Assembly: GCF_012273895.1 (NCBI RefSeq)
Contig: NC_052112.1
Location: forward strand, 10,888,102 to 10,952,101
Origin: Zerene cesonia
Lineage: Eukaryota > Arthropoda > Insecta > Lepidoptera > Pieridae
Length of the DNA stretch: 64,000 bases
Direction of reading: 5' to 3'
Part shown: piece after piece, positions 33,301-45,300 of the stretch
Numbering within the stretch: the first letter of the stretch is position 1
Layout: each line of letters starts with the position of its first letter
Made by a program: the position numbers and the translations under genes
The notes under the pieces: generated by a model
Told to the model about the DNA's origin: nothing
Seen by the model: only the letters and a program-made list of their open reading frames with translations
The model's database searches: none

Positions 33301-36300
33301 AACTTCGCAACATTACCATTACGCTTTTATTTCAAACTAAAGTGATTCTGCCCGCGCGAGGACATTTCTGGCCGTGCAATGATTAAATAATATAAATCTA
33401 ACACTCCGAGGAAAATACAATCTAATCAAATTGGATACAAAGTATAACTGAAATAAGTATCCGATTAAGTTGAATAAACCATATTTTGAAAGTAAATCCG
33501 ATTATGTTGAATAAATCATATTTTGAAAGTTAAAGAAATTAGCTTCAATAAAAAAAATTGCTCGGTCACGTCCCGTCGCGGGCAGGCGTGTGCCCGCCCG
33601 CTCACCGGCCGCCTCTCTCCACAGATGGGCACCAACAAGCGCCACGGCGTGTCGTGCAGCAACTGCCAGACCACCACCACGTCGCTGTGGCGCCGCAACT
33701 CGCACGGCGAAAACGTCTGCAACGCGTGCGGCCTCTACTACAAGCTGCACAACATTAACCGTCCCATTGCTATGAAGAAGGATTCCATACAGGTGCGATT
33801 GGGGCTTTCGTGACATTTCACAAATACTCGAACTGTTAGAGGTCAGATTTAGAGTATAGAAATTGTAATCAAATGCATAGCTATTCACAATGTTCATAGA
33901 ATGCAGAACGCGTTTAGGCAATTGAATTTATGAACATTTGGAGAGGCGTAAGATCGTTTGCAGATCATACGCCTCTATAAACGGATTACCGACTCCGAAT
34001 TGGAAAGGGATTGAGAAAGGATTGACGAGAGGAATAAAGGAAAGGAATATGAAGTTTAAGGAAAAGGATACGGGCCTCCGGCTCCCCCACTCACCGAACG
34101 AATCACAGCGGTATGCTATTTCACGCCGGTCTTCTGTGGGGGTGTGGTACTTCCCCGGTGCGATCTGGCCCAATTCGTGCCGAAGCATGCTCGACTTCCA
34201 CAATAAAACTAACCACAGACTGCCAAGAACGAATAGAGCACGTCCATTAAGTATTATAATTTTATTACAAAAATTTAAGTTTATCGAGGAGATCATAAAT
34301 ATTTTGTGGAAAAATGAATATTAATATTGATATCAATTATTTGAAAATTGCTTTTCCAGACTCGAAAGAGAAAACCGAAGAATAGTCAAAAGTCTGACCG
34401 GAGTCTAAGCAAGAGCATCGCCCACGCTGCGCAAACGCACACGGCGCTGTCCCACTCCGCCCACTCCGCCCACGCCGCGCACGCCGCGCTCTCCGCTCAC
34501 TCGGCGCACTCCGCTCACGCCGCTCATGCAGGCCGCTCCGCTCACACACCACACTCTATGTCCTCGGCAGTTAAAGTGGAAAATTCATGTAAGTGCTTTC
34601 AATATAAATTCTTATTGAATTATCCAATCTCTTAATTTTTTTATTATAAGAAACAAATAAAACAAATGTCGTTTGACTGATTTGGTTTAATCTGCTACAG
34701 TCGTGCTAAGATGATTCATCTTTTTGGTCGATAGTCACGTCGACAATAATCATTGAGCATTTGAAGTGTCAATGTTATAGACACTGAAACTTTACTTGCC
34801 TAAAGCTAATGCTAACCGTAGGGTTGAACGTGAGCAGCCAGATCACTTCTGCAATTCACCAGCAAGGGCTTAAGGAAGAGAGGGAGGTGAAAGGTACGGC
34901 CATTTCACTCTTCGCTGTAACTACTTAACCTGACCTTGTTCCAGACTAATACACGTTAACCCATGATTGTAGCCGGGGGATTAACTTACCCCGCCCCCTA
35001 CCTCCGAGCTCTTAAGATACTAATGTTCAAAGCGGTTTATAATATATTGTTCTACTTCTTGATAAGTTACTCCAACCATTCTTTGCTAGAGCTTGCTTTT
35101 TATTTTTTATTTTTTTTGTTTACATCTTTAAATATTCCTCAACATTTCTTTGCAAGTATATGTAATCGTTTTCTTTCATAAACTCCCTAACGACATAATC
35201 TAAATTCTGACTATGAATCCAATACGTACTATCGTTGCGTTCACCAATATGACTTTTACAATAATGTCAAATATCAATACAATACAAGCCGAATGTGTCG
35301 TCTAGAAATATTAAAATGCTATAGATAGGGAAAGATTTTAAACAAATATTTAAAATAAAATATGTACTTGACATATTGACCTATATATATGACCACATCT
35401 CAGCTTACCATCAGGCGAGATCGTGGTCAAGCGCTTCCCTATCATGAATAAAAAAAAAGGTGTGTGTGCGATTCACACACCATAGAAGTGAAACTTCAGT
35501 AAATCGACAAAAGAATGAGATGAATATGTATGAAATATTATGTATATGTCTGTCTCATTCTTTGCCGGCTTCATTTTTGTATTTGTGTCTCTTACCTGTC
35601 GTTTTTCCGTTGCATCAGGTTTGAAATCACAACGATTCTAAAGAAGTTTCACTTCAAAAAAAAACATAGAAAAGTTTTCATTTATTTCGAGGTGGATTAA
35701 TTATAATCCAGTTCCACATAAATGTTGTATTTGTTTTTAAGCGTTAAGGAATAAAAATGGGACGAGCTATAGAATAATGATGACCAATTTGAGGGCGTGT
35801 GCTTTATGACTTCGTGATCTGTGACCATAGTAACATAGCTGTGCTCTTTGTTATAATAAATAAATAGCAATCATAAATTTTCCAGTGGAGACGTCGTCAG
35901 GTGTGGGCTCGGGGTCGGAGCGCTCGCTGCCGCTGAACTACTACCTGCCTCCGAGCGCGCCCGTCAAGCTGGAGGAGCCGCCGCCGGCGCACGCGCACGC
36001 GCACGCGCACTACAGCACGCACGCGCACGCGCACGCGCATTCGCACAAGGAGTTCTACGAGGACGGCGTGTACGCGCACGCCGCCGACGCCGACCGGCCC
36101 ACNNNNNNNNNNNNNNNNNNNNNNNNNNNNNNNNNNNNNNNNNNNNNNNNNNNNNNNNNNNNNNNNNNNNNNNNNNNNNNNNNNNNNNNNNNNNNNNNNN
36201 NNNNNNNNNNNNNNNNNNNNNNNNNNNNNNNNNNNNNNNNNNNNNNNNNNNNNNNNNNNNNNNNNNNNNNNNNNNNNNNNNNNNNNNNNNNNNNNNNNNN

Positions 36301-39300
36301 NNNNNNNNNNNNNNNNNNNNNNNNNNNNNNNNNNNNNNNNNNNNNNNNNNNNNNNNNNNNNNNNNNNNNNNNNNNNNNNNNNNNNNNNNNNNNNNNNNNN
36401 NNNNNNNNNNNNNNNNNNNNNNNNNNNNNNNNNNNNNNNNNNNNNNNNNNNNNNNNNNNNNNNNNNNNNNNNNNNNNNNNNNNNNNNNNNNNNNNNNNNN
36501 NNNNNNNNNNNNNNNNNNNNNNNNNNNNNNNNNNNNNNNNNNNNNNNNNNNNNNNNNNNNNNNNNNNNNNNNNNNNNNNNNNNNNNNNNNNNNNNNNNNN
36601 NNNNNNNNNNNNNNNNNNNNNNNNNNNNNNNNNNNNNNNNNNNNNNNNNNNNNNNNNNNNNNNNNNNNNNNNNNNNNNNNNNNNNNNNNNNNNNNNNNNN
36701 NNNNNNNNNNNNNNNNNNNNNNNNNNNNNNNNNNNNNNNNNNNNNNNNNNNNNNNNNNNNNNNNNNNNNNNNNNNNNNNNNNNNNNNNNNNNNNNNNNNN
36801 NNNNNNNNNNNNNNNNNNNNNNNNNNNNNNNNNNNNNNNNNNNNNNNNNNNNNNNNNNNNNNNNNNNNNNNNNNNNNNNNNNNNNNNNNNNNNNNNNNNN
36901 NNNNNNNNNNNNNNNNNNNNNNNNNNNNNNNNNNNNNNNNNNNNNNNNNNNNNNNNNNNNNNNNNNNNNNNNNNNNNNNNNNNNNNNNNNNNNNNNNNNN
37001 NNNNNNNNNNNNNNNNNNNNNNNNNNNNNNNNNNNNNNNNNNNNNNNNNNNNNNNNNNNNNNNNNNNNNNNNNNNNNNNNNNNNNNNNNNNNNNNNNNNN
37101 NNCAAGAAAATTCATTAATTGTTGTTGTACCGTAAAACCATTATTTGCATATAACATGATTGTATAGTTATATACAATACCGTCTTCATTTTGCCAACAC
37201 TTTTCGAAAGATTAAACTGTCAAAACAGTCGGCAAAAAATTTGACGTGTTTATTTGCTTTATCGCTTTTATTTTTTTCGAAACCGAGACAACCCTATGTG
37301 TTATCATCATCCGCAGCATCCTTCACCGAACATTGTTATAAGCATCTCAATATACCGAGATAACGCTGTGAAATTTTACGCTACCGCTGATAAAACGGAT
37401 AAACACATCATAGCATCGATAAGCAATACTTCGGTTTTGTCCCGACACGATTGTTGTAAGCGATGAACGTATTTCATATGTTTATGCTGGCGGACAACAG
37501 ATTTTACATTTGGACACTATTTGATGACGAGATAAACACATCATGTACCTAATGTATTTTATAATGTAGCGTTGCTTCTAAACTTGAACAATAATAGTGA
37601 TGACTTATTAGTAGCTAGTACATGTTAAATAAAGAGCTCAGAACAATGGACCGAGAGTGACTCGTGAATCAGAGAGCAAACTCCACCGGGCCTTGTTGCG
37701 CCGTTCGCGCGCCGCCTTACGACTTGTCGACATTGGCAAACGTGCTTTACATCCATCCATTATTTTGCGTTTGACTTATGATCCTTTATGGACGGTAATT
37801 ATTTGGTAGGTAATTATTATTTAGAATCAATATGGAAGTTAATGTGTGTGTGCGCTTATGATGGATTTAGCCTAACAAGTTTTGGTGTACCTATATATAT
37901 ATTTTGTACACTTATATGCCTAGGCATAGCTTATATAACAGTTTTAGGTCGATCGTCAAATAACAACCAATCTAGTTGTCATCGTGCACATCTAATTGCT
38001 ATCTCATAAATATGATATTAGATATAGCCATTAACTAATGACACACTCGAGACGCTAACGATATTAACTATTTAGTTGCATCATGCGTGTCTAATAATCT
38101 ACATACATCTCAATTTAAACAACGGTCGAAACAAAAATTAATATTGAAATGGCTGCTCTTCTCAGATTGGTTTTGCTAAATCGAAAGGCAACGGGAACAC
38201 TAGAGTGTGATAAGAAGTACTCACTGGCAGAGAGGCTGGCGGCGGCGGACAGCTGGGGGCGATAGCTGCAGTCCACGCGCCATAGCTCCTGTAATTCATC
38301 CGCAAACACTTGTACTTGATGATTAATGAATTATTGAATTTGTCAAGTATTTGTGTTCATGAGTATGTACTCATGCACACAAATACTTCGTTTACTTTAT
38401 GCACTATTTATATAAATACTTCGCAAATTCAATCATTATACTCTGACTAGGCCCGAACTTTTAAATTGGTTGTCACTCTAAGCTATTAACTTGGAACAAA
38501 TTAAAAGTTGTATCCCATGTACATTTCTTTCTATAACTCTGATTCACTCTTAGGTGACGGTAAAAAATCCAAAAATATGATTGAATCTAATATTTATTTA
38601 TTATTAATGTTTCAAATTAGAAAACATTGTCAACAATGTTTCAGATTTCAGAGTGTGCAACAGTATTTAACCTATTTGTAATGCCTTTAGGATAAATGCA
38701 GTTGTAATTAGTGAAAGAAATGAACAGTAAATAATATTATGCGGAACAGTGAGTGGTCACGGGGTGAGTCAGACTCAGATGGTAATTGGCCCCAACCTTC
38801 CCGGATGCCTATTGTTGGCGCTGCTATCGGTTCGAGCTTTTTGGCTATTACGCTTATCTATTCTTTGAAAGTTCTGATATATTTGTTGCTACTTTTGTTC
38901 TGATTTATGATATAAGTATTTTGCATGTTTTGTGCGTGCAGTTTCGTAATTTTACCAACTAAGTGTTACGTTACACTTATCCCAAAGTTTGTATCGATTA
39001 AATAGAGTAGGTATATCAGATGTATCAGAATGGCACACAGAACAGAAAAGGAATAAAAATATAACATATTTGAAAGTTTCGCTGTACTTCTAATAAACGA
39101 TTTCAAATAATTAAAAACGAGTGTTCGAGTTTCGCAATAGAGTGAGTCGCTTGGAGTCACGTCAAGAACGCTATCAGGCGCTTCAGCCGCGCTCCAAGGT
39201 GTCAGCAGTAGCACTGGACACGTGCGGCGCTTTCAAAACCAACAGATAACCTCATTCTGGGTAGTTTGAACCCAGAGACCGTCATGTTGTATGATATTAA

Positions 39301-42300
39301 CTTCACAACTGCACTTTTGAGTTACCTTATTTAGTATGGCAAAAATCATCTGAAGCGTCACATACACCAATCAGTGTTTAAGGATGAAGTTATGTCTTAT
39401 TATTGCCGATATGCTGACTACAGGCGGTACGTATACTATAGCGTGTAATATAGTGCAGAGGTATGTAAAGGTTCTCACCGGCTGCGCGTAGGTGGAGGCG
39501 GCGGAGGGCGCGGGCGAGGGCCGCGCCGAGGCGGCGAAGGGCCCGCCGAAGCGCGCGCTGAAGGCCGGCAGCGCGCCGCCACCCGCGCCTGCCGAGCCCC
39601 CCGCGCCCCCCGCGCCGCCCGCCTCGCCCTCGCTCTCCGGGTACTCGCTCAGCACCGCGCCGGACCCGCTGCCGCAGTAGCTGGGCGACCCTCCTGCGCA
39701 ACGATACATCAATGTTAAACTGCACAACCGCCAGTACTCGTCGATTACGAACTAATGTAGGTTTTATTAATAACCACTCGCTGGAAAATAGCAAATGTCA
39801 CACAAAGCAAATAAATATATTAGCGAAACTTACACGGGTTACCGGTATATTTAAAAACCCACAATTTCACTTAATGTTGTGTAAGTGTTACAAATACAAT
39901 TCATTTAACTGCACATAAATTGAGTCGATCCTGACCCACGGCAAATGATACGATGATGATAGCCAAAGAACAGAGAGATAAGTTACCCGTGTTGGTTGTC
40001 CACATCTGTGCGTGCGTGAGGTCAGCGCCGTTGCCGAAGTAAGGCGAGCCGGCCGCGTAGCAGCGCGCGTATTGCTGGCCGCCCTCGCCGCCGCCGCTGC
40101 GCACAGTCACAATCTTATTACATTTTATCAATTAAATATTAGGATGATCGACAACGAACTCACGTCTCCATCACAATTTTCCTATCCGAATACTTACAAT
40201 AAATTACAAAAATAGCGTTCTTTCCTTTCTGGCCGAATTTTTAAAACGGGGCTAAATCCATATTGATACTATAGATCAATAACTCTAATATTGACATACC
40301 TATATTATGAACGCAAAAGTTTATCAGTAAGGATGGATAGATGTTTGTTACTCTTTAATACCTAACTACTGAATCGAAACTTGCTATTGTGTTATTTTGA
40401 CCGTAGGTTCGTCGTAAATACTTAAAATAAAGAATCATGGCAACTTCCATTATTTTTCTTGAACATTGACAAATTAGTGAAAAACCTTATAATATAAAAA
40501 TAACTTGAACAAATTACACAATTTTATTTAATTAAAAGATATCAATATACTTAATTTGAAATGTTAAGTTTTGAAATAGCGGAAACAATAATTCACAAAT
40601 GTTTTCCACAGGAATTAGCATAAGAAGCATTTATAATGTTCCTCGATCTGATAACGCTCAAACTCGTAAGTGCTTACTTGTTTGTGAAAAACCTTATAAT
40701 AATTATTTTAAACTTGTTTCTACCAAGTCGTCATTACGTCGCTTGAATTTAATCGCCACATTGTGCTCTGACCTTACTCAGACCGATGCTCCTAGCCTAG
40801 TAAGAGATCGAACTTAAAAAAATAATCATGAAAACGTTATTCGGGAGTCGTGCCTTCAGATGCACCTAGAAATCTTATGTAGCAAATCGAATATAGCTAC
40901 GTGTGAATGTTATATGATTACATCGTGCAAGGAACCGCGCTTGTAAGTAACGTTCAGTACGCAATTAGTTTCGCATATTTCACAGCAGTCGGCGCAAGTG
41001 GGGCGCGGCTAATGGCTCGGAACGTCTTCGGGAGACTTATCGCGGCGCCTTCCCCCCCTGCCCCAGTCCCGGCCCCCTCGCGCCCTGCAGCACGCAACAC
41101 GCAACACGCACCGCGGTCGATGCAATAGCACTTGAGCCTCGACCTGCTTGCATGTATTACGGTACGAACTGTTTTGCCGTTTAATCTTGGAACTTTTTCG
41201 TTTATTCCCTCCCAATTCATTGAGGGGCCCTCGTCGTACCAATATTCCCATTCTATTTTTGCCTTGAACAGATCATCATGAACTATAACTATCATAGCAG
41301 CTGATGATGTAATCATGAATCGTCTGATCTATGTTGTACTTCCTGACTGATTGCTGCCTTAGAAGGTAAAGTAAGCGGTGGTCGCAAAAGGCGCGCGCCA
41401 TAGCCTGCCCTCTGTACGGTGAGATCGCGTGAGATCGGAGCCTGCGTCATGTAATGCGAGAACACGGATGTAATAATGTTCAGCCACACTGCCCTACTGC
41501 CGAGAGCGTTCACTTCTATTGTTTACACACACCTTTATCGCTACATTCAACCCGAGGAAACGCGACCGACTATGAGCTGCATGCCATTTATGCTGTAAGT
41601 ACTTAGGCTATATACCTACTTATTCCGATATGAATAGACACATTAGGATTTAGCAAAGACAAAAGATATGAATATTAAAATAACATAGACTCTGGCGTGT
41701 ACCACTTGAAAATGTTAATCGTTGTGTATTATAACGCAGTCCTTGGCACGTGGTCGTCATTAAGGTACCCGCATACGTAATGTCATATGTAGGGTGTGCG
41801 GCCGGGAGCACGACGCGCCCGCAGAGCTGCCGGCCGCTGACCGGAGCCGCACGTGCGCCTCTCGCGCCTGACTGCCCCCGGGTGTCCCGGACTCGACCGC
41901 ACGTGCGCCCAACCCGTTCACTTGCGTTCATAGAACTGCTCCGGTGTCCCAATCCTCGAAGGCCTAGCGACTAATTGGCGGTTCCAGTTAGCGAGAGAGA
42001 AAGCACGTCGGCCTAATGGCTTCTCATATTTCTGCCTCGTCATCAAAACTAGAATCGATATAACATGTCAAAACAACGATAGTAAATTCGAATGAATGAC
42101 GAACGACTCATAATGATAATAATATTCATTCAAAAGGAACCTAAAAAATTGTAAAGTGGCGGGAAAAGCGATATTTGCGCAGTCGAAGCATAATCCCTAT
42201 CCTAAGAGCCTATACAAATAAGTCATTTCGAGACACTTAAGTCGTCACTCGACACGACAAAAAAACAGTACAAATTTGGAAACGAGCCGAGGGCCCTTGG

Positions 42301-45300
42301 GACGTGTAACATGGCGCGTTAGAGCTCGCTCCGCAAACACGCTAGCGCCTCACCTGCGCGGGCGGCCGTGCGCCTCACCTCCACCTCTCCTGCTAATACA
42401 CTATCTTTTGTTTCAACCATTTTTAATATCACTTCTTTAGCAATTTCAATAAAAAAAACCTTTTTTGTCCTTTTGATGTCCACTTTGTTCTTTTTCCCTA
42501 TGGCAATTTTCATAACGAACACATTTCACGCATTTAAGTTAACCTAGTGGCTATAACAGCGGAGCAGCAGCTGGTATAACCAGTTGTTACGTAGCAAAAT
42601 AAATTTCCACATCATTAAATTAATGTTAGTCGTTTTCTAAATAAATATATTTTCCTCCAATTATAGTTTATTTGTGGCTACAATAATTAAAACAAGGAAA
42701 ATTATTCCGAATGTGTAGTAATGAGACTAGTATTGTTATGTCGTTAAAATGTTATGCGCATTTTAAAAGTAGATCAATTTATTAATCCCATCTGGATAGG
42801 TATACATACAATATAACATCTTGAAATCTTATTTATGCTGAAACGGGCAACGTAGCCTGGCACGATGGGAAGCACCACCCATGAACATTTGTAGAGGAAA
42901 GACCGGCAAACAGTGCGTTGCTCGCTTTTAAGCTATCCTGTCGTCAATCCTTTCCTTTTCCCTTATAAGGAAAGGATCGACGACAGGATTAAAGGTGGTC
43001 TGGGATGAGTGACGCAAGGAAACGGGCCTCCGACGTATCTACATTATTGTTCTTTAAGTAATGTTTCTAAACACAAGATAAATTCGATTTTGAGATAAAG
43101 CTACTAAAATATACATACTATTTTAAGGCTGATTGATGGGAAGAAACGTGTAAACAAAAGCCTCGTTAAACTATTCAAAACAAAACGATCGCGAGTAAAT
43201 ACGAAGGGCTTTTGTTTGCACTATTTATTTCGATAGTTTCTCACATTAGTTTGGTTAATTTCTGAGCGAGAGATCGACAAACACACATTGTTTTCGCGTT
43301 CGCGGCGCGCAAACAAGCGACTTTTTCCATCCTTCCCGTTTCCTCCCCGCCTTCTCCGGGCCGCTCTCCGAACTGCGCCAGCGCGGCGTATTTGCGCTCC
43401 GATCTTGAGGGTCGTTTGCTTAACTACTTAGAATGCTTGCTATAAATTAATGCTCACAACGTTAAACAGTCTTGTTTGCAGTCCCGAAGTCTCACCTAGT
43501 TCCGAAACGCGATCATAAAGCTCTCTTATTTTTTATAAATATCTACAATATATAGCCTCTATAGTAATTCCTAGTCGGTATAAGTAAGCATGGCTCGGGT
43601 ACCATTCTTGTTTTTTAACGCATTTAAGCCTAACTAATACGTCCTATGCCTAATTCGAAACACTAATCCACTCTCTCCTTCGATACATTTTTGTATTTGT
43701 GCACGATGCCAGAGCTAAATTAGGAAATATTTAGACAATCGGTTTTTAACTAAACGTATGTGTCATTAACCATTGGACAATGCGTTTAGAATGGCACATT
43801 CTTAAATAACAATTTGGGGCGGACATGAATCACCGGAGCGAGGGGTGTGGTGAGGTGGACACTTGTTGCGCAGCGACCTATGCAGCAGGGTACCCAAGAG
43901 GAATTGTAAGTCTTTTGAATCGTAAAATAAAAGCAGATCATAACAGGATAACTTTTGTTTTATAATTATTTAATCTTTCCATACTTGACGAAACGGATAT
44001 CATCAAAGACGATTTCAAATAATAATCTTTATTTCGGAACTAGGATACTGGATTTGAGGAAGGGGAATGATAAAAGCCTAAGGCGAATTTTCGTGCAAAT
44101 AATTTTTATATTAGAGCATCGGAAATGTACGGCCAATTAAACGAATACAATTAAATAATTATAATACGCTTGACGTAATGTGCAGCCTAAATACTCCATA
44201 ATATAATGTATTTGTAGTGTGCGCATGTGGTAACGGAAATTGCGAGCGTGTGCGTTCGTCACATGTGTGTCGCGACTCGCGCGGGCGCCGGTGTGTGCGT
44301 GCGCTAATTGCGTCTCGCGATAAGGCGCGAGGATGGAGGACAATCCGCCTCCACTCGCCACTCGCCACTCCGACTCCGCCATATACTACACTATTCCAAT
44401 CATGTAATAAAACCTATCAGGTATTGCTGANNNNNNNNNNNNNNNNNNNNNNNNNNNNNNNNNNNNNNNNNNNNNNNNNNNNNNNNNNNNNNNNNNNNNN
44501 NNNNNNNNNNNNNNNNNNNNNNNNNNNNNNNNNNNNNNNNNNNNNNNNNNNNNNNNNNNNNNNNNNNNNNNNNNNNNNNNNNNNNNNNNNNNNNNNNNNN
44601 NNNNNNNNNNNNNNNNNNNNNNNNNNNNNNNNNNNNNNNNNNNNNNNNNNNNNNNNNNNNNNNNNNNNNNNNNNNNNNNNNNNNNNNNNNNNNNNNNNNN
44701 NNNNNNNNNNNNNNNNNNNNNNNNNNNNNNNNNNNNNNNNNNNNNNNNNNNNNNNNNNNNNNNNNNNNNNNNNNNNNNNNNNNNNNNNNNNNNNNNNNNN
44801 NNNNNNNNNNNNNNNNNNNNNNNNNNNNNNNNNNNNNNNNNNNNNNNNNNNNNNNNNNNNNNNNNNNNNNNNNNNNNNNNNNNNNNNNNNNNNNNNNNNN
44901 NNNNNNNNNNNNNNNNNNNNNNNNNNNNNNNNNNNNNNNNNNNNNNNNNNNNNNNNNNNNNNNNNNNNNNNNNNNNNNNNNNNNNNNNNNNNNNNNNNNN
45001 NNNNNNNNNNNNNNNNNNNNNNNNNNNNNNNNNNNNNNNNNNNNNNNNNNNNNNNNNNNNNNNNNNNNNNNNNNNNNNNNNNNNNNNNNNNNNNNNNNNN
45101 NNNNNNNNNNNNNNNNNNNNNNNNNNNNNNNNNNNNNNNNNNNNNNNNNNNNNNNNNNNNNNNNNNNNNNNNNNNNNNNNNNNNNNNNNNNNNNNNNNNN
45201 NNNNNNNNNNNNNNNNNNNNNNNNNNNNNNNNNNNNNNNNNNNNNNNNNNNNNNNNNNNNNNNNNNNNNNNNNNNNNNNNNNNNNNNNNNNNNNNNNNNN

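Noticed and set aside
33938..34324. 128-codon plus-strand frame
   Set aside because: Derived from a dispersed repeat inside an intron; both strands are open over the same stretch.
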